A stretch of DNA of 6,261 nucleotides from CAYUWG01 sp964448285 (lineage in GTDB: Bacteria; Bacteroidota; Ignavibacteria; SZUA-365). A program made the translations under genes and the position numbers. Below the pieces are notes generated by a model. The model was given only the letters and a program-made list of their open reading frames with translations, did not search any database and was not told the DNA's origin. Where the stretch lies: contig CAYUWG010000139.1 in assembly GCA_964448285.1 (NCBI GenBank), forward strand, positions 1-6,261, written 5' to 3'. Of the stretch, positions 1 to 6,261 are shown one piece after another (position 1 is the stretch's first letter; each line of letters begins with the position of its first letter).

Positions 1-851
<851 letters not shown>

Positions 852-936
852 CCATTTTTTTATTTTCTCACAGATCGCATCAATGAACTTGTTTAGGACA
901 TTCATTTCAGAATCTTCAAGTCCGTCAAGATCTTGT
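852..936 (+). other. 23S-5S internal transcribed spacer
   Basis: This ~85 nt AT-rich spacer begins with a T-rich stretch just after the 23S end and contains no tRNA cloverleaf. A perfect 10 bp palindrome, CAAGATCTTG, lies at 926-935 directly before the 5S gene. It could be part of a processing signal, but that is only a guess. Confidence 0.75.
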
Positions 937-1054
937 TCTTGGCGACGATAGCGAGGGTGTCACACCTCTTCCCTTTCCGAACAGAGAAGTTAAGCCCCTC
1001 AACGCCGATGGTACTTGGCCCGTCGGGGCCCGGTAGAGTAGGAAGTCGCCAGAA
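937..1054 (+). rRNA. rrf: 5S ribosomal RNA
   Basis: This is a complete 5S rRNA of about 117 nt. The terminal helix I is formed by GGCGAC at 941-946 pairing with GTCGCC at 1045-1050, extended by weaker flanking pairs. The conserved core TTCCGAACAGAGAAGTTAAGCCC (loop B/C region, 975-997) and the GATGGTACT and GGTAGAGTAGG segments (1007-1015 and 1032-1042) are typical of bacterial 5S rRNA. It follows the 23S gene in the normal operon order and is followed at once by an intrinsic terminator, so it is the last gene of the operon. The ends are set by the helix and may shift by 1-3 nt. Confidence 0.95.
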
Positions 1055-1067
1055 CTTTATTTTCAGC

Positions 1068-1099
1068 AAGCCTCATGTATTCCGCATGAGGCTTTTTTA
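1068..1099 (+). terminator. Rho-independent terminator of the rRNA operon
   Basis: A perfect 10 bp stem (AAGCCTCATG at 1068-1077 with CATGAGGCTT at 1085-1094) closes a 7 nt loop and runs directly into six T residues at 1093-1098. It starts 14 nt after the 5S end, the usual place for an rRNA operon terminator. On the opposite strand the stem is not followed by a T-run, so it should act mainly on the rRNA transcript. Confidence 0.93.
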
Positions 1100-1106
1100 T
1101 TTCCCG

Positions 1107-1132
1107 ACAGGTTCTGCCGGATAGTAACCTGT
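1107..1132. repeat. Short inverted repeat in convergent gap
   Basis: ACAGGTT at 1107-1113 and AACCTGT at 1126-1132 are perfect 7 bp inverted repeats separated by 12 nt. They lie between the rRNA terminator and the end of the convergent membrane-protein gene. No T-run follows on either strand, so it does not look like a standard intrinsic terminator. Function unknown, and it may be chance. Confidence 0.4.
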
Positions 1133-1162
1133 GTGAATTGTCCGTCTCAAAGGCAATTTCTC

Positions 1163-1188
1163 AAAATCGCATACTCATGATGAGCGAT
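1163..1188 (-). terminator. Weak candidate terminator of the membrane-protein gene
   Basis: Read on the minus strand, ATCGC (1188-1184) and GCGAT (1170-1166) can pair around an inner CTCAT/ATGAG element and are followed by only three T residues. It lies 15 nt past the stop codon of the minus-strand gene. The stem is short and imperfect and the T-run poor, so this is a weak suggestion only. Confidence 0.2.
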
Positions 1189-1202
1189 ACGAATGAAGCT
1201 GC

Positions 1203-2156
1203 TTACTCCTGAGTGAATCCCAGCTTCGCCGATCGGATTTCATTCTTTCGCCGCTTTGTGCTTTCATAAAGGATGATATAACACACACTCTCCAACATAC
1301 TTGTGAGAATGAGATTGATACTGAGCAGCAATCCATACCCGATACCAAGTGACAAAAACATTTCGTAAAAGACTGACTCTTCAACGACCCCACCTTGCGC
1401 AAGCTTGAAGATCATTTGGAAATACTGGACCCAGAAGTCGCCAAGGACGATGAAATTGAGAGGCCATCCGACGATGGAAATGGCAGCGCTTACGCTGAAC
1501 CCGAAGAGAATGAAGAGTCCGAACGTCCGCCACCACTGCTCATGGATGATGTTCCAACTCCGCTTCATACTTGAGATCGCAGCGGAGTCATCACGAACGA
1601 TCGCAGGGAGAGTAAATCCCCAGCAGACTGCCAGATAAATTGAGCACGGAATTCCGATGAAAAAGAGTGAGAACAACGCAACCGCGAGCAAGTTTTCAGA
1701 AAGCAAAACGAGAAGGACCGGAAGGACGATCACCAATGTCAGAAGGAATGATTTCAGCAGTGAAACAGCGATGCCTCGAAGCCAGCGTTCTCCGACGCTC
1801 TCACTCAGCGCCTTCGACCAGGAGATCTTCATTCCCTCAAGTTCATGAACCACGATCCTCATCATAGCGATTTGCGCGAGAATCGAGACGATAAAGAGAA
1901 GTATCCCGGCAACTGAGATCATTGCGATGTGTGGGAGAAATGAAGTGAACTGTTCGATGCCGCTTTTCGTGAAGACATGTTGCTCGGCGAACTCGAGCGC
2001 AGCACCGATCAATGAGCGAAATGCAAATCCGAGGATGCCTCCCAACGGGAGGAGCAGCAGCGATCCGATGATTGCGTTACGCCCGGCTGTACGACCGATG
2101 AGGTTGATTGTACGGTCGAAAAGCTCGCCAAGCGTCGTTGGGATATCCGTGTTCAT
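1203..2156 (-). CDS. Six-helix integral membrane protein, GPDPase-membrane-domain-like
   Basis: The gene encodes a 317-residue inner-membrane protein of unknown function. Six hydrophobic segments are visible at about residues 27-47, 77-99, 127-152, 155-187, 211-238 and 267-298. There is a polar N-terminus (1-25) and a basic C-terminal tail (301-317, with KRRK). The stretch at 184-211, PAIV followed by a charged DD and then a KRSW...WWRTF pattern, resembles the repeated motif of membrane domains attached to glycerophosphodiester phosphodiesterases and of related stand-alone families. No phosphodiesterase domain is present, so an enzymatic role should not be assumed. On the minus strand a GGAAG lies 7 nt before the ATG, which supports this start. 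The gene is convergent with the rRNA operon and divergent from the metallo-hydrolase gene. I am confident of a real membrane protein and only moderately confident of the family resemblance, which is from memory of the motif. Confidence 0.85.
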   Translation of the reverse strand: MNTDIPTTLGELFDRTINLIGRTAGRNAIIGSLLLLPLGGILGFAFRSLIGAALEFAEQHVFTKSGIEQFTSFLPHIAMISVAGILLFIVSILAQIAMMRIVVHELEGMKISWSKALSESVGERWLRGIAVSLLKSFLLTLVIVLPVLLVLLSENLLAVALFSLFFIGIPCSIYLAVCWGFTLPAIVRDDSAAISSMKRSWNIIHEQWWRTFGLFILFGFSVSAAISIVGWPLNFIVLGDFWVQYFQMIFKLAQGGVVEESVFYEMFLSLGIGYGLLLSINLILTSMLESVCYIILYESTKRRKNEIRSAKLGFTQE

Positions 2157-2323
2157 AGAGGCGCTTCCATTTCTGTTCGCTGCAATGATACTGGGAAGAA
2201 GTGAGAATCTCGAAGAACTCTTCTTCGTCCGCTTGATGTTTGTGGGTCATATGCCTTCAACATTTGACCAAGAGTTTTATTTTCTTTACGTGAAACGAAT
2301 CATTGAAAGAGAAAGATGATCGA
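2157..2323. promoter_or_regulatory. Divergent intergenic region, presumed promoters
   Basis: These 167 bp separate the start codons of two genes facing away from each other, so promoters for both must lie here or inside the genes. On the plus strand TTGACC at 2264-2269 followed by a T-rich stretch (2275-2287) could be a promoter, but no convincing -10 box stands at the right distance. The group's TTTG / TAnnTTTG pattern is also not cleanly met. I cannot assign individual promoter elements or operators with confidence. Confidence 0.35.
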
Positions 2324-3274
2324 ATGACAAACCGCCGGAGATTTCTTGCTTTTCTTGGTATCGGTGTCGTTGCTCCATCGGTACTCCTTAAAGGAGATGA
2401 ACCGAAGAGGCGAAGGTCGCGCTGGGATATGATGTTCAGCAGTCCCGATACGAAGCAGCCGACACACCGTCCCGATCCTGCTTCGTGGAGCGACCGAACC
2501 ATCACCGCAGCATGGATAGGACACGCCACTGTTCTCATCAACTTCTTTGGGACGTGGATCATTACGGATCCGGTATTCAGTGAACGCATCGGCATTCGAA
2601 TCTTCGGAATGACAGTCGGTCCCAAACGTCTCGTGTATCCCGCGCTGAAGATCAGCGACCTGCCGAAAGTCGATCTCATCCTGCTCTCCCATGCGCACAT
2701 GGATCATCTCGACATACCGTCGCTCGAATACTTCGATCCGGATATCCCGGTCATCATGGCGAAGAACACAGTTGACGTCGTTGATGGGCTTGCTTTTCGC
2801 TTCGTTCAGGAACTCGACTGGGGAGAAAAAGCGCACGTTGCCGGGGTAGAGATCGAAGCATTGCAGGTAAAACATTTCGGATGGCGATGGCCATGGGAGG
2901 ACGACCGCTCGAAAGGTGTTTGGGAAGGTCGCAGTTACAATGCATACCTCATCTCGAAGAATGGAAAGAGCATCGTATTTGGAGGCGACACAGCGAAACA
3001 GGATTTCTTCAAAGAAGTCGGTGCGCGTAAACTTGATATCGCGTTGGCAATGATGCCGATTGGAGCGTACGATCCCTGGATTCGGAATCACTGTAATCCG
3101 GAACAAGCGGTCGAGATGGCGCATCACCTTGGAGCGAAATCCATCATGCCGATTCACTGGGGAACGTTCATTCAAAGCGACGAACCGACGGAAGAACCGA
3201 TTGCTCGCTTTACGTCCGTCGTACAAAAACCACTTTCCGCCCTCACCGAGATCGGTGAGACGTGGACTGCCTAA
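2324..3274 (+). CDS. Tat-exported MBL-fold metallo-hydrolase, NAPE-PLD/RomA-like
   Basis: The gene encodes a 316-residue metallo-beta-lactamase-fold hydrolase. The metal site is complete: HAHMDH (H123, H125, D127, H128), H184 in VKHFGW, D222 in GGDT and H278 in PIHWG. The early GHATVLI (66-72) and TDPVF (81-85) strands and the MPIGAYDPW...NPEQA block (244-262) match the branch of the superfamily that holds N-acylphosphatidylethanolamine phospholipase D, RomA and UlaG-like proteins. A two-zinc phosphodiesterase or lipid-hydrolase activity is plausible, but the substrate cannot be read from sequence. The N-terminus, NRRRFLAF then a short hydrophobic stretch to about residue 22, fits a twin-arginine (RRxFL) signal. 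No clear cleavage site is seen, so it may remain membrane-anchored. I chose ATG at 2324 over the in-frame TTG at 2303. The former has a purine-rich AGAGAAAG upstream and puts the twin arginines at the normal position, while the TTG has no ribosome site. The next gene begins 46 bp downstream on the same strand. Confidence 0.93.
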   Translation: MTNRRRFLAFLGIGVVAPSVLLKGDEPKRRRSRWDMMFSSPDTKQPTHRPDPASWSDRTITAAWIGHATVLINFFGTWIITDPVFSERIGIRIFGMTVGPKRLVYPALKISDLPKVDLILLSHAHMDHLDIPSLEYFDPDIPVIMAKNTVDVVDGLAFRFVQELDWGEKAHVAGVEIEALQVKHFGWRWPWEDDRSKGVWEGRSYNAYLISKNGKSIVFGGDTAKQDFFKEVGARKLDIALAMMPIGAYDPWIRNHCNPEQAVEMAHHLGAKSIMPIHWGTFIQSDEPTEEPIARFTSVVQKPLSALTEIGETWTA

Positions 3275-3310
3275 CACACGCCACGGCAGCGTTCGCTCTA
3301 CAAATGCGCT

Positions 3311-3315
3311 GAGGG
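3311..3315 (+). promoter_or_regulatory. Ribosome-binding site candidate for the propeller gene
   Basis: GAGGG stands 5 nt before the ATG at 3321. It is the main reason to accept that start, although the resulting protein has about 40 residues before its signal-peptide core. Confidence 0.45.
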
Positions 3316-3320
3316 ATTGA

Positions 3321-5714
3321 ATGCGCGCAAGCTACTTGCCTCATTGCGCGTATCTGCATAGGTTCACATGTGAGAATACTCTTCGATATGGAATCAGCGC
3401 ATTGATCTCTGGAATTGGACATCAGAGTTTCTCACTGAGATGTTTTCAGTTGACGGCTATTGGGGTCAGCATTCTCACGTTCTCACTTAGTGCGCAAAGC
3501 GTTTATCCACTTCATGAAATCGATTTGAACGCGCTGCGCGGCAAGAATCTCACCAACGGACTGCGGATCAAAGACTTCGTTCTCGATCAAACGCGGAACC
3601 TTGCATACATCAATTACGAACTGACTCCCAACCTGCATATGGCGGATATCGGCACGGCGCAGTTGGTCAAAGACCTCGAATACCCCGACTCGCTCGAAGG
3701 CTTTACGTTCATCGGGATAAACCCGCTGACCTGGATGTTGCTGACACGAAGCGCTGATGATGACACAAGACTTGTTGGGTTCAATCCGATGAATCCGAAA
3801 TTCGGTGCAGCGACTCCACTCACGAAGAGTCTGAGCGACATAGCTCTCGATGTTGCCAGAAATGTTGTCTTCATCTCGGATGGGAGCGATACGATCCGCG
3901 TACTCGACGGGACATCACTTCGACCAATAGCTGCATTCAGTTCTCTCGGTATTCCTCGCGGCGCAATGGTGCTTGACAGTGCGAATCGTGAGTTGCTCGT
4001 CGTATCGGCAGGGCCGACGAACGGTCGTACGAGTCTCGCTATTCATTATTCAAAAAGCCCATATCATGTCACGAGAAATCTGGCGTTCAGGATCGACGAA
4101 CCGATTCGGAAAATACTCCTCGATACGAAGAACCGCCGGTTCATGCTCACCGGCGAAAGGCGTGTCTATCTCTTCCATCAGTCCGGCACGCTTGAAAGAG
4201 AAATTGAATTTCAAAATGGCATTGCCGACGCTGCTTTTTGCAATCGTTCCGGACGACTCTTTCTTCTCGATGCCAATGGACATGATTGGAACGGTTCACA
4301 CGGAGTGCGTGGCCTGATTTACATTGTGGATCCGTTAACCGGAAGCCGCGATTCTCTTATCATCGGATGGGGCGTAAGGCGGTTAGCGTTACATCAGCTT
4401 ACTTCGCAGCTCGTTCTTGCAAGTGCCGATGAGAACAAACTCCTGCTGTTCGATTCTCAATCACTACAACAAAGAGGTGCAATCGACCCGGGAGAAAGCA
4501 TTGATGCAGTCGTGTTCAATCCAATGCACGATGAGTTGATTCTTGCGAATGCCTTTGGCGAGGGCAATGGAGTGCATCGCTATCGTTACCGTGACACTGC
4601 GTTGGATGACATGCCCGTAGGAAACTGGACATCGAGCATCGTACAAGCTTCAAGCGAAAACAAGATCATCGTTCTTGAACACTTGCAAAGCCGGCTTTCG
4701 ATCTATCCTGAGTTTGGCGCCATCCCGTTAGCTCAGATCCCTTTACCCGGCATCCCGGAAGCAAGACAAACACAGCTTGGCTCTGCGCAGTATGATCCCG
4801 AAAGCGGAACACTTCTCGTCCTGATCCCTGAGTTTCTCTATCATGCTATCGTGGACGTCAAGAAGCTTGAAGTCTTGCATTACGGTTTCGTTGAAGGCCC
4901 GTTCACAAAAACGCCTATGGGCCAGCCACAGTTTGAAGGAACAGTTCTGCGAAACAAGAATAGCTACGCTATTGTGAATCGATACCGCAAGGAGTTGACG
5001 ATCCATGATTTACGAAACGGCATTCTGCAGAAGAGATTCGATCTCTCTTCAGTGAACTGGGAGAACGTCGGTGCGGGTCTTACGAAGATCCTCTTCTACG
5101 ATGAGGAGAGAGGTGAGATATTTGTCGGCCCATACCGCATCGAACCGTTTTCAGATGGACTGCTTCAAAATCCCCTCTCTAATACTCACGCCGTTTTCGG
5201 AATCCTTCCTTCACGGAGAAGATATCTTTGTGCCGCGATGATGAATGATCGGATCACATTGAACGTTGTCGATCGGTCTTCGAATTCCCTGATCGCATCG
5301 CTCCCTCTTGAAGGAGCGTTCGCTTCACCCGTCATTCATCTCTATGACTCTGCGACTTCGAGACTCTTTCTTGCCGAATCCTGGAGGGCGACCGTCCGGG
5401 ATTATCGTATCAAAGAAGGACCCGTCGGAATCGAAGACGATGTTCCGTTCGAGAATAGTCCAGGAGTTCTTGAGGTTTTTCCTCAACCGGTTCGCAGGCA
5501 CGGAACATTGAATATCCAATTTCATTCAGAGGGCGACTCCGATGGATTCGTGGAAACGGTTGATGTTCTCGGTCGGTCTTTAGTACGAACCCGATTCGTA
5601 CGGCAAGGGAATGTTTCGATTTCCGTTGGAGACATGTCACCCGGATTGTACCGGTTTACCGTGCGAACGAAATCCGGTCACCGGACGGGAACCTTCATTG
5701 TATGCCCCGATTAG
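3321..5714 (+). CDS. Secreted beta-propeller-repeat protein with T9SS type A sorting domain
   Basis: The gene encodes 797 residues of an exported, probably surface-attached or released protein; no enzyme motif is visible. A hydrophobic signal core lies at about 43-57 with a likely cleavage after SLSA (58). From about 85 to 695 there are roughly 14 degenerate repeats spaced ~40-50 residues. Each has the pattern hydrophobic-D-x(3-4)-R/N-hydrophobic cluster, for example LDVARNVVFI (176-185), LDTKNRRFML (267-276), YDPESGTLLV (491-500) and YDSATSRLFL (675-684). This is typical of YVTN/NHL/TolB-like beta-propeller blades. The C-terminus (716-797) fits the T9SS type A sorting domain: VFPQPV near its start, VDVLGRSLVRT in the middle, then DMSPGLYRFTV and a final strand. 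This domain directs the protein through the outer membrane by type IX secretion. The oddity is the start: ATG 3321 gives an unusually long polar lead of about 40 residues. A CTG at 3435 would give an ordinary signal peptide beginning RCFQLTAIG. Partner and ligand are unknown. Confidence 0.92.
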   Translation: MRASYLPHCAYLHRFTCENTLRYGISALISGIGHQSFSLRCFQLTAIGVSILTFSLSAQSVYPLHEIDLNALRGKNLTNGLRIKDFVLDQTRNLAYINYELTPNLHMADIGTAQLVKDLEYPDSLEGFTFIGINPLTWMLLTRSADDDTRLVGFNPMNPKFGAATPLTKSLSDIALDVARNVVFISDGSDTIRVLDGTSLRPIAAFSSLGIPRGAMVLDSANRELLVVSAGPTNGRTSLAIHYSKSPYHVTRNLAFRIDEPIRKILLDTKNRRFMLTGERRVYLFHQSGTLEREIEFQNGIADAAFCNRSGRLFLLDANGHDWNGSHGVRGLIYIVDPLTGSRDSLIIGWGVRRLALHQLTSQLVLASADENKLLLFDSQSLQQRGAIDPGESIDAVVFNPMHDELILANAFGEGNGVHRYRYRDTALDDMPVGNWTSSIVQASSENKIIVLEHLQSRLSIYPEFGAIPLAQIPLPGIPEARQTQLGSAQYDPESGTLLVLIPEFLYHAIVDVKKLEVLHYGFVEGPFTKTPMGQPQFEGTVLRNKNSYAIVNRYRKELTIHDLRNGILQKRFDLSSVNWENVGAGLTKILFYDEERGEIFVGPYRIEPFSDGLLQNPLSNTHAVFGILPSRRRYLCAAMMNDRITLNVVDRSSNSLIASLPLEGAFASPVIHLYDSATSRLFLAESWRATVRDYRIKEGPVGIEDDVPFENSPGVLEVFPQPVRRHGTLNIQFHSEGDSDGFVETVDVLGRSLVRTRFVRQGNVSISVGDMSPGLYRFTVRTKSGHRTGTFIVCPD

Positions 5715-5779
5715 GAGAGCAAGTTGAAAGTGAGATAATGAATGTCTAAGTTCAAATAGAAGGATTACCTGGCGATAAG

Positions 5780-6261
5780 ATGAAAACGATTGTTACTTCT
5801 CTGGTTCTCGCATTCTTTGTTACAACTCTTACCTTTCCTGCCTGCGGTCAGAATACGAAACAACGCGGTGTAAAGGTGAAGACCGCTCAGCAATCTACAC
5901 CGCTTAGTGCCCAGCCATACGAAAACCTTTGGGCTGTCGTTATCGGGATCAACAAATACAAGCAATGGGAGCGGTTGGATTACGCGGTGAACGACGCAAA
6001 GAGCATCAAGCGGCTTCTGATCGACCGATACGGCTTTCGCCCTGATCACGTTCTCGAACTCCTCGATGAAGACGCTACGCTGTTGAACATCAGGACGACA
6101 TTGGGCGGCGTTCTGCCGCAAAAAACGAAGAAGGATGATGGCGTACTCATCTTCTTTGCGGGGCATGGAGAGACCATCGATTTGCCGGGCGGCGGGAATC
6201 TCGGGTATCTCGTTCCCGTCGATGGCTCTACCGAAAAAGGCGAGTATTTCGCGACGCTTTT
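5780..6261 (+). CDS. Exported caspase-like protein (peptidase C14 family), 3' end outside window
   Basis: The reading frame stays open from ATG 5780 to the window end, giving 160 residues plus two bases. Residues 1-23 form a signal peptide: MKT, a hydrophobic core, then FPACG. C22 could be a lipoprotein cysteine, but the FPAC box is not canonical. After a short polar linker (24-47) the caspase fold begins with WAVVIGINKY (51-60), followed by LDYAVNDAKSIKRLL (66-80) and RYGF (83-86). The strand GVLIFFAGHGE (121-131) carries the catalytic histidine at H129. LGYLVPVDG (141-149) is also typical of the family. The catalytic cysteine, normally in a DACHSG-like motif further on, lies beyond the window, so activity cannot be judged. 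Such proteins are cysteine proteases, or inactive relatives, cleaving after basic or acidic residues. The gene starts 65 bp after the T9SS propeller gene with no terminator between. The ribosome site is weak (GGCG 5 nt before the ATG; AAGGA lies further up). Confidence 0.9.
   Translation, partial: MKTIVTSLVLAFFVTTLTFPACGQNTKQRGVKVKTAQQSTPLSAQPYENLWAVVIGINKYKQWERLDYAVNDAKSIKRLLIDRYGFRPDHVLELLDEDATLLNIRTTLGGVLPQKTKKDDGVLIFFAGHGETIDLPGGGNLGYLVPVDGSTEKGEYFATL

Noticed and set aside
933..1124. Plus-strand frame across 5S rRNA and the terminator
   Set aside because: It overlaps the complete 5S gene and its terminator and has no protein-like features.
1405..2319. Several plus-strand frames opposite the membrane-protein gene
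   Set aside because: Their translations are low-complexity and Ser/Arg-rich without motifs, while the minus-strand frame encodes six clean transmembrane helices.
2300..3277. 325-codon open frame on the minus strand covering the whole metallo-hydrolase gene
   Set aside because: It is an exact antisense shadow of a gene with full catalytic motifs. Its translation is rich in Arg, His and Cys and shows no recognisable domain.
4134..4155. CGCCGG/CCGGCG inverted repeat with a 10 nt loop
   Set aside because: It sits inside the propeller coding region with no T-run and is a chance hairpin.
5673..5685. Near-palindrome TCCGGTCACCGGA near the end of the propeller gene
   Set aside because: It is within the coding sequence of the sorting domain and has no T-run, so it is not a terminator; such GC-rich short palindromes arise by chance.
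5765..6166. 133-codon minus-strand frame at the right end
   Set aside because: It is antisense to the caspase-like gene, which has a signal peptide and clear family motifs; the minus-strand product resembles nothing.
5780..6261. Caspase-like gene as part of a CRISPR- or gasdermin-linked defence system
   Set aside because: It has a secretory signal peptide, and there is no CRISPR array, Cas gene, gasdermin or other defence gene in the window.

Overview
The window suggests a bacterium of the Bacteroidota/Chlorobi (FCB) group, probably a lineage near Ignavibacteria or Kapabacteria rather than a classical Bacteroides or Flavobacterium. This rests on a protein ending in a type IX secretion (T9SS) C-terminal sorting domain, a system almost confined to this group. 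It also rests on the overall character of the 23S rRNA, intermediate base composition, and Shine-Dalgarno-like sequences before some genes. The exact phylum is inference; the 850 bases of 23S rRNA would settle it by alignment.

Left part (1-1100): the end of an rRNA operon. It holds the last ~850 nt of 23S rRNA (the whole peptidyl-transferase centre after the A2058 region, plus the sarcin-ricin loop), an ~85 nt spacer without tRNA, a complete 5S rRNA, and a strong intrinsic terminator. A ~100 bp convergent gap follows.

Middle (1203-3274): two divergent genes. On the minus strand is a six-helix membrane protein resembling the membrane domain found in glycerophosphodiester phosphodiesterases and related poorly characterised families. 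On the plus strand is a metallo-beta-lactamase-fold hydrolase of the NAPE-PLD/RomA/UlaG-like type with a complete metal-ligand set and a twin-arginine export signal.

Right part (3321-6261): a 797-residue exported protein built of about 14 beta-propeller-like repeats followed by a T9SS type A sorting domain. After 65 bp comes the first half of an exported caspase-like (peptidase C14) protein, cut by the window edge before its catalytic cysteine would appear. It is open to the window end.

The three plus-strand genes (hydrolase, propeller, caspase-like) follow each other with gaps of 46 and 65 bp and no visible terminator, so co-transcription is possible but unproven. All three carry export signals, so the common theme is the cell envelope or surface. 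No mobile element, CRISPR array, tRNA or integrase was seen. The most interesting item is the pairing of a T9SS surface propeller with a secreted caspase-like protein; the rest is ordinary chromosome.
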